Positions 52,867-62,127 of a stretch of 64,000 bases of DNA are shown one piece after another. Source of the stretch: Calothrix sp. PCC 7507 (lineage in GTDB: Bacteria; Cyanobacteriota; Cyanobacteriia; Cyanobacteriales; Nostocaceae); contig NC_019682.1 of the NCBI RefSeq assembly GCF_000316575.1, forward strand, positions 1,488,001-1,552,000. The letters run 5' to 3'. A program made the translations under genes and the position numbers. The number at the start of each line of letters is the position of its first letter. The first letter of the stretch is position 1. A model generated the notes under the pieces. It had not been told where the DNA came from. It ran no database searches and saw only the letters and a program-made list of their open reading frames with translations.

Positions 52867-53577
52867 ATGAATAATCACTCATTTTTAGCATCGGGCGATC
52901 AGGGAAATTATATATATAACTTTGTAGTTAATAGTAATTTCAGATATCGGGGACACGGAGATAATAGCTGTGATGAATCAGCTTTAGGGGACGGCTACTT
53001 ACGCTCTTGTGCTTTACAGTTGGCGCAAGAAGGGGATTACAGAGAGGCGATCGCCCTTTTAAGCCAACTCATTGATCGTCATCCCCAGAATGCCGTTGAT
53101 TACAACAACCGGGGGCTGATTTATTTTCAAAGCGGTGAAAGGCAAAAAGCTCTCTCCGACTACAACACAGCGCTACAACTCAATCCTAAGTTGGCGAGTG
53201 CTTATAATAATCGGGCAAATTATTACGCCGCCGGTGGAGAATTAGCTGCAGCGATCGCCGACTACGATCAAGCGATCGATTTAAATCCTAGTTATGTCCG
53301 CGCCTGGATTAATCGCGGCATCACCTGGCGTGATTTGGGGCAATATGAGGAGGCTATCGAGAATTTTGAGATAGCATTGCTTTTCGGTCAATTGGAGGGT
53401 CATATTTGGGCAGAGAGAGGCAGAACGTATCATCTCTGGGGTGATTGGAATTGTGCGATCGCTGATTATCGCCGTGCAATGACTCAACTACCTACCACAA
53501 AAGGTAAAAGGGATATTTCTAGTGACCACTTGCTTTTACAACTTGACATTTGGTTGAACGAACTGCTTTTTCCTTAG
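52867..53577 (+). CDS. Tetratricopeptide-repeat protein
   Basis: 236 residues. Three to four TPRs from about residue 45 to 205: YREAIALLSQLIDRHPQNAV, NNRGLIYFQSGERQKALSDY, NRANYYAAGGELAAAIADYD, NRGITWRDLGQYEEAIENFE. The N-terminal 40 residues are Asn/Gly-rich and not recognised. A protein-protein scaffold; partner unknown. ATG 52867. Confidence 0.82.
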   Translation: MNNHSFLASGDQGNYIYNFVVNSNFRYRGHGDNSCDESALGDGYLRSCALQLAQEGDYREAIALLSQLIDRHPQNAVDYNNRGLIYFQSGERQKALSDYNTALQLNPKLASAYNNRANYYAAGGELAAAIADYDQAIDLNPSYVRAWINRGITWRDLGQYEEAIENFEIALLFGQLEGHIWAERGRTYHLWGDWNCAIADYRRAMTQLPTTKGKRDISSDHLLLQLDIWLNELLFP

Positions 53578-53871
53578 CATCCTGATCCCTAGATTCATCC
53601 CTTTGGGGGATTGAAAATTCAAAATGATTGCGTTGAATTTTCAACAGAAGTTTAGCGATACGATGCTGGCAACGGCTATTAGACGAGAATTATCATAAAA
53701 CTGCAAAAATTAGCCATTAACTATCAGTTTTTAGTATTTTTAGCCAAAATAACAATGTTTATACGCAGCCACAACGCAAGTGAGAAATACCGCCAAAGTG
53801 AATAAATCTACAAAATAGGCGAAAAGCTGACAATATAAGCTTTTTAAATTTTGAATTTCGCACAACGGTAC

Positions 53872-54282
53872 TCAAGGTGATGACTCTGGCTGTGCTAGCT
53901 CTTTCTGGTCTTGATTCATCAACACCACCGGACGCTGGTTAGGCTCGAAACGGTATGCTTGTTGTTGCATAATCACTTTATTTTGCTGGGGATCGAAGTT
54001 TCGACTAAACTCCGTCTGCAAAATATTGACACGTCCTTCCATCTGCTTAACTTCAGTCCGAATTTCTCGCAATCTTTCTTGCTGTAACCAGTGATAGGGC
54101 AGAAGTTTTACCAAAGCTGAAATTGCGGCGGCTGAGACAGCAAGGTTAACCGCTATTTTCGCTGTAGTCTCCAGTGCCATGATCTGGTAAGACCGTTGAC
54201 GGAGGTGACGCTTTGGTCGAGGAGTCACCCGCTGTTTTTGTATGGGCTGTAGCGGGGGTCTGGTTGGTTGAATCGCGTTCAT
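53872..54282 (-). CDS. Membrane-anchored coiled-coil protein, hypothetical
   Basis: 136 residues. A basic Pro-rich N-terminus (RPPLQPIQKQRVTPRPKRHL), one hydrophobic segment (IAVNLAVSAAAISALVKLLP), then a coiled coil (QERLREIRTEVKQMEGRVNI) and a polar tail. Resembles conserved small cyanobacterial proteins of unknown function. ATG 54282. Confidence 0.65.
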   Translation of the reverse strand: MNAIQPTRPPLQPIQKQRVTPRPKRHLRQRSYQIMALETTAKIAVNLAVSAAAISALVKLLPYHWLQQERLREIRTEVKQMEGRVNILQTEFSRNFDPQQNKVIMQQQAYRFEPNQRPVVLMNQDQKELAQPESSP

Positions 54283-54716
54283 GATGCTAGAAAGAACCTC
54301 GCTGATTGAATAGAAACACCATAAAAAGCTGAACTAAGGGAATGGGGAATGGGGAATAGGCAATAGGGGAAGAATTAGCTCCGTACACCTATCAGGGTAC
54401 GTCCCACTCACTGCCTTAACGCAAGAAAGTGGGCGGCTTACTTTTCCCTATTGCCCGCGATGCATTGAAGTTCTGCCGAAGTGTTGCCTATTCCATGTTC
54501 CTTGTTCATTGTGTTTATTAAGCCTTGATTTAGCTGCCATATTACTTCATTTTTTTGAAAATGCTACACGTGTGTTGAATGCCAAAAAATAAACCTGGCC
54601 TACGTAAGTAGCGGTTTTCCAGCAATCGATGGCATTTAGCCTTAATCGTCTAGAAACCTCACTCCGTAATGCCAGGTTTGTTAGTTTGGTGAGTGTGTCA
54701 CAGTCACACTGTGGGG
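54283..54716. other. Spacer without recognised features
   Basis: 434 bp. A 66-codon open frame on the minus strand (54547-54747) overlaps the end of psaM and has no protein-like pattern. GGAATGGGGAAT heptamers near 54340. Otherwise nothing seen. Confidence 0.4.
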
Positions 54717-54848
54717 TTATTTGTAAAGTTCCGTGGCTAAACGCCAAGCGAGAACTCCTGGAATCAACGCCACAACAAGGGCAATATATACTTGAGTATC
54801 TGACAAGGAAGACACTTGAGCGAGGAACAGAGTATCTAACATCAGCAT
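54717..54848 (-). CDS. psaM: Photosystem I reaction centre subunit XII (PsaM), N-terminally extended
   Basis: A 43-residue protein whose last 28 residues, SDTQVYIALVVALIPGVLAW then RLATELYK, are the single-helix PsaM of the PSI trimer region. Usual PsaM is about 31 residues. Here an ATG at 54848 has a strong upstream GGAGG at 9 nt and adds MLMLDTLFLAQV. A GTG at 54815 would give the standard length but has no such Shine-Dalgarno. Too short for routine ORF finding. Thylakoid membrane. Confidence 0.88.
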   Translation of the reverse strand: MLMLDTLFLAQVSSLSDTQVYIALVVALIPGVLAWRLATELYK

Positions 54849-54888
54849 GGTGGGAAACCTCCTAAACTCAATAGATTTTGACTACGAA

Positions 54889-55080
54889 TTTTAGATTTTA
54901 GATTTTAGATTTTAGATTTTAGATTTTAGATTTTAGATTTTTTGGTTCATGCACAGCCGTAGGCGGGGCAAATCCAAAATCCTCAATTTAAAATCCTCAG
55001 AGCCAAGTATCCTTGTGGTCACTGAGCCTGCCAAAGTGTGGTCGGGGTCAATCCAAAATCGTCAATCCAAAATCCAAAAT
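54889..55080. repeat. (TTTTAGA)n heptamer array and AATCCAAAATCC repeats
   Basis: About seven TTTTAGA units at 54889-54941, a short palindromic patch (CACAGCCGTAGGCGGGG), and then AATCCAAAATCC/AATCCTC repeats to 55080. Upstream of the D-ribulokinase gene; AT-rich, no gene of its own. Confidence 0.75.
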
Positions 55081-55211
55081 TGTTTGACTGGTTCGTTTAC
55101 TACTTTTCCCTGTTTTGCCTAATTGTGGAATTATCTTGTTACAAGATGCAACAAAAGCAGCGATTAGTAGGTAGTCGTTGGTTATTCTTCGTTAGAAAAA
55201 TTTACCAATCT

Positions 55212-56501
55212 ATGGATTTGTATCTGGGGATTGACTTTGGGACATCTGGCGCACGGGCGATAGTGATTGATGATCAAGCTTGTATCCAAGCAGAAGTGCG
55301 GTACCCTTGGGATAGTTCGTCTATCTCTGACTTAGTAACTAGCTGGCAGACAGCTTTGTTAACCCTGTTAACTTATATCCCTGATGAGTTAAGGCGAGAA
55401 ATTAGAGCGATCGCTATTAATGGTACTTCTTCCACCGTCTTATTGAGCGATGGTAATGGCCAGCCTGTAGATACACCATTACTCTACAACGACGCGCGGG
55501 GATCAGTGATGCTAGAGCATTTGAGGAATATCGCTCCCCCCAATCACACTGTGTTGAGTGCTACCTCAAGCCTAGCCAAACTTCTGTGGATGTCACAATT
55601 ACCTACTTTTAGTCAAGCGAAATATTTCTTACATCAAGCCGACTGGCTAGCATTTCTCCTACACGGGGTTCTGGGTATTAGCGACTACCATAATGCTTTA
55701 AAGCTGGGTTATGACGTTGAACAGTTAAAATACCCGGAATGGCTAGAAAAGCTGCAAATAACAATTCAATTACCCAAAGTTCTACCGCCTGGTACTCCCA
55801 TTGCCAAATTACGTCCGGAAATTGCCAAGCAGTTCGCTTTCCCTGATGATTGTCTAGTATGTGCTGGCACTACTGATAGTATTGCGGCTTTTCTCGCCAG
55901 TGGTGCGAAATTACCAGGTCAAGCGGTGACTTCTCTGGGTTCAACGCTAGTACTGAAACTATTGAGTCGTACCCGCGTTGAAGATTCACGATACGGGATT
56001 TATAGCCATCGCTTGGGTGATTTGTGGCTGACTGGTGGTGCTTCTAATACTGGGGGTGCAGTATTAAGGCAATTTTTCACTGATGCTGAGTTAGAAAGCC
56101 TCAGTCGCGAGATTGATAGCTCCAAAGCCAGCCCGCTAGATTATTATCCGTTGTTGAAAGCAGGCGATCGCTTTCCAATTAACGACCCCAATCTACCCCC
56201 ACGGTTGACACCTCGCCCAGATAATCCCGTGGAATTTCTGCATGGATTATTAGAAAGTATCTCCCGAATAGAAGCACGTGGATACGAATTATTACAACAG
56301 CTAGGGGCTGACCTGTTAACCCATGTTTACACTGCTGGAGGTGGTGCTACCAATAAAACTTGGGCTGCTATTCGTAGAAGGAATTTAAAGGTACGCATAA
56401 AAGCGTCGGCCAACACAGAAGCCGCTTATGGAACAGCCCTGTTAGCAATGCGTGGGGGACTGGAGACTGGGGACTGGGGGAGTGGAAGAGTGAGGGAATA
56501 A
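55212..56501 (+). CDS. FGGY-family D-ribulokinase (SePSK/AtXK-1 type)
   Basis: 429 residues. N-terminal phosphate loop YLGIDFGTSGARAIVIDD, AINGTSSTVLLSDGNG, CAGTTDSIAAFLASGAKLPG, LTGGASNTGGAVLRQFF and TAGGGATNKTW. These match the Synechococcus sugar kinase SePSK and plant AtXK-1, which phosphorylate D-ribulose. ATG 55212 is the conserved start; the open frame begins much earlier in repeat DNA. The C-terminal tail (LETGDWGSGRVRE) is encoded by GACTGGG heptamer repeats. Confidence 0.88.
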   Translation: MDLYLGIDFGTSGARAIVIDDQACIQAEVRYPWDSSSISDLVTSWQTALLTLLTYIPDELRREIRAIAINGTSSTVLLSDGNGQPVDTPLLYNDARGSVMLEHLRNIAPPNHTVLSATSSLAKLLWMSQLPTFSQAKYFLHQADWLAFLLHGVLGISDYHNALKLGYDVEQLKYPEWLEKLQITIQLPKVLPPGTPIAKLRPEIAKQFAFPDDCLVCAGTTDSIAAFLASGAKLPGQAVTSLGSTLVLKLLSRTRVEDSRYGIYSHRLGDLWLTGGASNTGGAVLRQFFTDAELESLSREIDSSKASPLDYYPLLKAGDRFPINDPNLPPRLTPRPDNPVEFLHGLLESISRIEARGYELLQQLGADLLTHVYTAGGGATNKTWAAIRRRNLKVRIKASANTEAAYGTALLAMRGGLETGDWGSGRVRE

Positions 56502-56747
56502 TTCTTGACTCTTGACTCTTGACAAATTCCCACCTACGCCGTGAGGTTGATTTTAGAAAAAACTAAATCCGTATCTATCCGGGTGACGATAGAGATATCT
56601 AGGCTGATACTAGATTTATTAGATACCTGAATGTAGGGTTCTAGGTTCTTTCATCTGGGCAGCTATTCGGGGATGGATGCAATGTCATCTATCCCCTTCA
56701 TTAATGATTAGCTAAATGATATAAACACTTTTTATAGTCGTTAACAG

Positions 56748-57716
56748 TCAACAGTTATCAGTTAACTTCTTCAAAGCCAATAAACCAGCACCATAGGTAG
56801 GTTCATACCTGGGAAAAATCACTTTTACTCTAGGAAACTTCTCAACAAGAGACGCTGAAAATCTCTCATGCATCTTACATCGACTCTTCCACACACTCCC
56901 GGTTGTCACTACTTCCAAAATTGAGTCAGGATTAAAAATTGCCTCGATTACAGTAGAAGTCGCTTTTACCAATTCTTGTACTGCATCGTCAATAATTTGA
57001 TTCGCTACCTGGTCACCTAAAGCTGCTACCAAATCTACAATTTGTGCCAAATTAGCTATCTTGTTAACTCCCCAGTCTCGGCGATATATTACTTCAATTA
57101 AATCTTCTATACTATCTAGGTCAAGATACTTTTGAAAACACTCTACTAGGCTGGTTTTTTTCTCCCGTCCGTCATAGGCTTTTAAAGCCGCTTGCATACC
57201 AGCAACAGCAATTTTATAAGCGCTACCTTCATCTCCTAAAATATATCCCCAACCACCAACTCGTTTAGTAATTCCCCGATGATTTCGTCCAAAAACTATA
57301 GAGCCTGTACCTACAGCTACCACAATACATACACTATGACCAATTCCACCAACTAAAGCAATTAAAGCATCATTACAAATTAGAATATTAGCTGCTGGTA
57401 ATTCCCAGGTAATAGATAGCAATTGGTTATGCTGTAAATCTTGCACTATACCTTTAATAACTTCAATATCTGCTGTACGACCTACACCTGCTAATCCTAA
57501 GCAAATCGCTGAAATTTTTATAGGTTTTGTAATATTTAATGCATTATTTATAGCTGATTGAATTGCAGATTGAATTGATTGCGATGTTGCTGGAATACCT
57601 ATGCTTTGATAATTAGATGCACCTGCTTCACCACGACCTAACACTTGACGTGTTCTATCCATCAATACACAAACAGTTTTGCTACCACCACCATCTATTC
57701 CTAAAACATAACTCAT
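56748..57716 (-). CDS. BadF/BadG-type ATPase, N-acetylglucosamine kinase-like
   Basis: A 322-residue ASKHA-fold kinase: LGIDGGGSKTVCVLMDRTRQ, VLGRGEAGASNYQSIG, LGLAGVGRTADIEV, VAVGTGSIVFGRNHRG, GWGYILGDEGSAYKIA. Family members phosphorylate N-acetylglucosamine and similar sugars. The AmpG-like transporter at 57930-59189 is the next gene upstream on the same strand, which suggests peptidoglycan-sugar recycling. ATG 57716. Confidence 0.82.
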   Translation of the reverse strand: MSYVLGIDGGGSKTVCVLMDRTRQVLGRGEAGASNYQSIGIPATSQSIQSAIQSAINNALNITKPIKISAICLGLAGVGRTADIEVIKGIVQDLQHNQLLSITWELPAANILICNDALIALVGGIGHSVCIVVAVGTGSIVFGRNHRGITKRVGGWGYILGDEGSAYKIAVAGMQAALKAYDGREKKTSLVECFQKYLDLDSIEDLIEVIYRRDWGVNKIANLAQIVDLVAALGDQVANQIIDDAVQELVKATSTVIEAIFNPDSILEVVTTGSVWKSRCKMHERFSASLVEKFPRVKVIFPRYEPTYGAGLLALKKLTDNC

Positions 57717-57929
57717 AAGTAATTTAAAATTTATATATTAAAAAGTAATACGGTTCAGTTAATAATAATTGTAGTTTGGGTTTCATTCTTCAACCCAACA
57801 AATCCTTGGATATGTTGGGTTTTGCAAAGCCTCAACCCAACCTACGGAACTTAAGGTTTTTGACTCTAGCTAAACCGTATTGTATTATAGATTGTGCTAG
57901 CAATAGTGTAACGAACCGAGTCATCACTG
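57717..57929. repeat. Palindromic repeat between the kinase and the transporter
   Basis: CCCAACAAATCC, ATATGTTGGGTTTTGCAAAG, CCTCAACCCAACCTACGG: overlapping inverted CCCAACA/TGTTGGG units at 57796-57850. They could fold in the mRNA between the two genes. Confidence 0.6.
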
Positions 57930-59189
57930 TTAAATCTTGGGAAGGTTAGCTTCTGCTTGTAAGGGAATGAAAAATAGAGAAATCATTCCAGGAATGGTGA
58001 GAAAGCAAACTAACACAAAAAATAATGGATATCCTACGGCTTTTTGAATTGCACCACTAATCGCTCCAGGTAACATCAAACCTAACGCCATGAGTCCAGT
58101 AGATATGGCATAGTGAGAGGTTTTGTATTCACCTCGGCAAATATACATCAAGTAAACACTAAAAGCTGTGAAGCCAAATCCATAGCCAAATTGCTCTAAA
58201 GCAACTAAGGGATAAACTAACTGCAACGATGGTTTAGTGTAAGCCATATATACATAAAATATATCAGGTAAGTTTAAAGCTAAAGCCATTGGTAATAGGC
58301 ATTTTTTCAACCCATACCTAGAAATTAATATTCCTCCTAAAATGCCACCAATAATGAGAGAAAGTACGCCAAAAGTTCCATATATCCAGCCAAATTCTTC
58401 CGTTGATATACCTAATCCTCCCTTTTCTATTTTTTCTAAAAGAAATAAAGATGCTATTTTGAGTAGCATTGCTTCGCCCAATCTGTAGAGTAAAATGAAT
58501 GCTATAATTGCCCCTATCTTCTCTTGTTGGAAATATGTTCTAATTACTTCCCAAAAAGGGATATTGCCTGATTCGAGTTGGCTAGGAATATCTGATGTGG
58601 GTAAGGGTAAAATAAGTCGATGAAAAATAAATAAAATTATAAATATAACTGCAGAAAAGCCAATAGATATAGTCCAACTGAGAGGAATATTATTGAGGCT
58701 AGTTTCTAAACGACCTGCTAAAACTACTAAAAACCCACTACCAAATAACACAGCTAGACGATAGAATAATGAACGAATACCAACAAAAAATGCTTGCTGT
58801 TCTGCATTTAAAGCCAGCATATAAAAGCCATCGGTGGCAATATCATAAGTTGCGGATATAAATGCTCCCAGTGTTAAAGCTGCTAGGGAGATGAAAAAGA
58901 AGTTTTGCAGTTGTAAAGATAAGGCGACTAAGCTCAAACAACAAAACATGGCAAATTGAGTGACAAGTATCCATGTTCTTTTAGTTGAGTAAATATCCAC
59001 AAGTGGCCCCCAAAACATTTTGATCACCCAAGGGAGATACAAAAAACTTGTCCAAGCGGTAATTTGATCGTTATCTATGCCGAGTTTTTTGTAGAAGATG
59101 ACAGAAACTGTGCCGATGAGGACGTTGGGGATACCTTCGGCAAAGTATAAGGTGGGGATAAATGTCCAAGGGGAGGGGGGATGTTTCAT
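57930..59189 (-). CDS. AmpG-like MFS transporter
   Basis: 419 residues, about 12 transmembrane segments: TLYFAEGIPNVLIGTVSVIF, FLYLPWVIKMFWGPLVDIYS, SATYDIATDGFYMLALNAEQ, LILISRYGLKKC-like loop. This is the AmpG pattern (muropeptide permease; the FYMLAL-EQQ part is typical). With the downstream NAG-type kinase it suggests cell-wall sugar recycling. ATG 59189, followed by GCGATCGC-rich leader. Confidence 0.85.
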   Translation of the reverse strand: MKHPPSPWTFIPTLYFAEGIPNVLIGTVSVIFYKKLGIDNDQITAWTSFLYLPWVIKMFWGPLVDIYSTKRTWILVTQFAMFCCLSLVALSLQLQNFFFISLAALTLGAFISATYDIATDGFYMLALNAEQQAFFVGIRSLFYRLAVLFGSGFLVVLAGRLETSLNNIPLSWTISIGFSAVIFIILFIFHRLILPLPTSDIPSQLESGNIPFWEVIRTYFQQEKIGAIIAFILLYRLGEAMLLKIASLFLLEKIEKGGLGISTEEFGWIYGTFGVLSLIIGGILGGILISRYGLKKCLLPMALALNLPDIFYVYMAYTKPSLQLVYPLVALEQFGYGFGFTAFSVYLMYICRGEYKTSHYAISTGLMALGLMLPGAISGAIQKAVGYPLFFVLVCFLTIPGMISLFFIPLQAEANLPKI

Positions 59190-59246
59190 GAAAAAGGATG
59201 CGATCGCTTTTTGATGAAAAGTATCATGAAAGGCGATCGCATTTAG

Positions 59247-59744
59247 TTAAGCAGCAATAAACTTTAAAGCCGCGCCGTTCATACAGTAGCGTTTACCGGT
59301 AGGTGCAGGGCCATCATTAAACACATGACCTAGATGTCCACCACAGCGGCTACAATGTATTTCGGTTCTGGTCATCAGAAACGACCTATCTACAGTACTG
59401 CCTACTGCCCCCTCTATGGGGTTAAAAAAGCTAGGCCAACCAGTACCACTATTAAATTTGGTATCCGATGTAAACAGTGGCAATTCACACCCAGCACAAA
59501 TGTAAGTACCCTGAGCATACTGCTTATCAAGTGGGCTGGTGAATGCACGTTCAGTCCCGTGTTTACGCAATACACGAAACTGTTCTGGTGTTAAAGTTGT
59601 TTGCCACTCAGCCTCAGATTTGGTAATTTCAAATTTAGTATCTTTAGAAGTTGCCATAGTTTCCGTCCTGCGCGTGAAATATTGTGGTAACAACGCTGCA
59701 CCAACTATTACTACACTAGCTTGTAAAAAATAGCGTTTGTTCAT
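59247..59744 (-). CDS. msrB: Peptide methionine-R-sulfoxide reductase, probably exported
   Basis: 165 residues. Zinc site CAGCE and CSRCGG, catalytic Cys in [12 protein letters not shown] near the C-terminus, GTGWPSF. Residues 1-24 ([20 protein letters not shown]) are a signal or anchor segment, so it may act outside the cytoplasm, on oxidised methionine in extracytoplasmic proteins. ATG 59744 is chosen; the upstream frame is repeat DNA. Confidence 0.92.
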   Translation of the reverse strand: MNKRYFLQASVVIVGAALLPQYFTRRTETMATSKDTKFEITKSEAEWQTTLTPEQFRVLRKHGTERAFTSPLDKQYAQGTYICAGCELPLFTSDTKFNSGTGWPSFFNPIEGAVGSTVDRSFLMTRTEIHCSRCGGHLGHVFNDGPAPTGKRYCMNGAALKFIAA

Positions 59745-59766
59745 CGTTGATAGGAATGGGGCATTG

Positions 59767-59813
59767 GGGAGCCAGTTGTGTGGGCGGGTTTCCCGACTTG
59801 AGCAAACTGGCGT
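59767..59813. repeat. Palindromic repeat, copy at the msrB leader
   Basis: GGGGAGCCAGTTGTGTGGGC, GGGTTTCCCGACTTGAGCAA, then ACTGGCGT. Arms CCAGTT/AACTGG. Nearly the same as 27858-27905 and core-matching to the ileS insertion. Confidence 0.7.
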
Positions 59814-60412
59814 CATTGGGAAAATAACTTTTGACTCCTGACTCTTGACTCCTGACATCTTTAATAATCAGCGATCGCTCTGAATTAATCCTGAAAAAAT
59901 GATGAAAATTAGCTAAGAATATTCATGAGAATATCAGGCGGGAACTGGTTCAGCTGATCTGAGTTTGGAGAATACGCCTGGATGTATGTTAGCGATGGCG
60001 CGCATAGATACAGCGGTTGTCAGATCAGTGACGTACAGATTTTAATCGCCAAGCCTGTAGGGGCGGTGTTTCCCCGCTACAAGCTTTGTACACCTGTGTC
60101 AACTTACTGGAGTTTAGACTAAATCGGTGATGTTCAAGAAAAAAAAGGGAGTCTGATTGAATACAGTCCCCATGAAGGCAGAAGCTGAGAAACGAACTAC
60201 CATTACTCACCTGCCAATACCCCGCTTCTGTCACTCTCCGAAAACTTTTGCCATTTCTGAATTCTAGAGCTTTTGTATAGCAGGCGTTTGCGCGATTCTT
60301 TTCTAATAACAAATACAAGACCAACTTTTTTCTAATAGAATAGCTTGTATTGATTGCCTCATCGGGCTTCTAGCGATCGCCCTCCCGGAGAGTGACAGAA
60401 CAGGGATAACTG
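59814..60412. other. Spacer downstream of the WGR gene
   Basis: Contains GGGGCGGTGTTTCCCCGC near 60060 and the inverted pair CTGTCACTCTCCG (60228) / GGAGAGTGACAGA (60387), which could form a long stem around the 3' end of the WGR gene. A 99-codon open frame at 60025-60324 has no protein-like pattern. Heptamer CTGTTAA follows at 60407. Confidence 0.45.
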
Positions 60413-61837
60413 TTAACTGTTAACTGATTTAATATCGCCATAGGCGCGGTAAAAGCCGCCACTGGCTGACTCACGCACCTCTTGGACAAGATAGCGCTGT
60501 CCTTCTTGGCGTAGATTCCTAGGAAACTGTACTTTCCAATTGGGGTTATATCCTGGTGAGACAACGCGGACTCTGAGTTTACTTCCCTCTCGAAAGCACT
60601 CGACAATGACTCCTTGGCTGGTGTCTGTTGTGGTTTCTAGAACTGCTGAGGGTACAGCGCCTTCGGTTTTTGGTGCTTTAATAATTGTCGCTTGGGGAAG
60701 TGTACCTGCTTGAGCGGCTTGGATGGCGGTTTCACTAGCATCAATACAAGCTAGAGAGCCATCGGTAGTGACAATATAAATGCAATTATCAAAAAACTGC
60801 ATAGATAAAGCCGAACCGCAGCCAGTCGCCAGTTTCCACAGGCGTTCACCTGATTGATTGAAGCAGTAAACTGAAGAACAGTTATCACCAGCAAATACAT
60901 ACTTGCCATCAAGTGCTGTAGCGCAAGAGTAAACTGCAGCATCGCATTTGTAAACTGCTCCAGCCTCGCCCTTTTTACTAAAAGAGTATATCTGGCGATC
61001 GCTTGCGCCTGCATAAACAGCTGAGGTTTCTTGCCAACCAAATAATACAGCACCGCCAGTATTTTGATGCCAGAGCATTCGACCTTCTTGGCGATCGTAC
61101 ATGGTTACGCCCTTGCTATGACCATGATAGATCCCCGCCTCATCACAACGTACCATCCAACCAGAATTACCTTGGCTTAAACGAGTCCACTGGGATTCAT
61201 CATCATGATCGATGGTAGTGACACCACCGTTAGCATCCGCAACTCCCAATAAGCCATCGTGGATATCCAGCCAGAAAATATCGACATTTTCATCAATGTT
61301 GTAACCGATGCGTGGTAACTTGCCTGTAAGATCGTAGACATTGCCATCATCACAGCCTGCGTAAATCCAAACATCATCAGCAACTAGACATTTAACGCCA
61401 TCAGGGAGTTTAAACTGATTGATCACCTGACCTTGATGGTTGAGTGCGAAAACTTGACCAGCTTGGTTTCCTAACCAGCAACAGTTGCGATCGATAAAAA
61501 TTCCAAAGGCGGCGGAAGTGGAAGTAAATTTCCAAAGTATGGGTGCTTGTTTGGCTGTTGAGGTGCTACTGGTGACTTCGCGCCGTGTGATAGGACGTTT
61601 CTGACGCACACCCATGACGGCTGGTTCATAGCCTTTTTTCAGTTTTTCGTTAATCTTTTTAGTGGCTTCTGCTTTAGCTTTATCTGGAGTGGGATAAGCT
61701 TTAGTTTGAGCTTGTCCTGAGTCGCCGATGCGACCATAGCGTATAGTAACTTCAGTATCTTTAACAATAACTTCGTAGAACTTGTGGGAACTTCCATTAG
61801 CTTCTGAAAGCTCTAAGTATGTCTTTTCTTCAGTCAT
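60413..61837 (-). CDS. WGR-domain plus PQQ-like beta-propeller protein
   Basis: 474 residues. Residues 1-80 are a WGR domain (KFYEVIVKDTEVTIRYGRIG, with GYEPAV at its end), as found in PARPs and in bacterial DNA-associated proteins. Residues about 100-400 are a propeller with repeated strands such as NQAGQVFALNHQGQVINQFK, CDDGNVYDLTGKL, YAGASDRQIYSFSKKGEAGA, FAGDNCSSVYCFNQSGERLW. The last 50 residues have an SH3-like pattern. There is no signal peptide, so it is cytosolic. Function unknown. ATG 61837. Confidence 0.78.
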   Translation of the reverse strand: MTEEKTYLELSEANGSSHKFYEVIVKDTEVTIRYGRIGDSGQAQTKAYPTPDKAKAEATKKINEKLKKGYEPAVMGVRQKRPITRREVTSSTSTAKQAPILWKFTSTSAAFGIFIDRNCCWLGNQAGQVFALNHQGQVINQFKLPDGVKCLVADDVWIYAGCDDGNVYDLTGKLPRIGYNIDENVDIFWLDIHDGLLGVADANGGVTTIDHDDESQWTRLSQGNSGWMVRCDEAGIYHGHSKGVTMYDRQEGRMLWHQNTGGAVLFGWQETSAVYAGASDRQIYSFSKKGEAGAVYKCDAAVYSCATALDGKYVFAGDNCSSVYCFNQSGERLWKLATGCGSALSMQFFDNCIYIVTTDGSLACIDASETAIQAAQAGTLPQATIIKAPKTEGAVPSAVLETTTDTSQGVIVECFREGSKLRVRVVSPGYNPNWKVQFPRNLRQEGQRYLVQEVRESASGGFYRAYGDIKSVNS

Positions 61838-62039
61838 AATATTCTCTTCTGAAAGGGAACAGGGAAAATTAGGTTGTTCACAATTCCCATTGCTTTCAAC
61901 CTATGTATCTCATCCCCTTAGTTTTAACTAATACCTGGATAAAGTGTCGATAAAGGGGGGTCAGAATTCAGGAGTCGGGAGTGAGAATTTTGGTGTATTT
62001 CATGCATCTAAGGAGTCGTGTAAAAATAAGTTGAACAAT

Positions 62040-62120
62040 TTAATATTTGTAGTGCGGGCATCTTGCCCGCGCGAGCAAGATGTTTGTCCTTTGGACACGC
62101 TACGCGAACGCACTACTTAT
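62040..62120. repeat. Palindromic repeat GCGGGCATCTTGCCCGC
   Basis: GTGCGGGCATCTTGCCCGC continues into GCGCGAGCAAGATG and ACGCTACGCGAACGC. The same GCGGGCATCTTGCCCGC occurs beside the 80-bp repeat near 14950. Confidence 0.6.
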
Positions 62121-62127
62121 TTTTACC

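Noticed and set aside
54547-54747. 66-codon open frame on the minus strand near psaM
   Set aside because: Overlaps the end of psaM in another frame and has no protein-like pattern; psaM explains the locus.
60025-60324. 99-codon open frame on the minus strand
   Set aside because: No family pattern and contains repeat cores; probably spurious.
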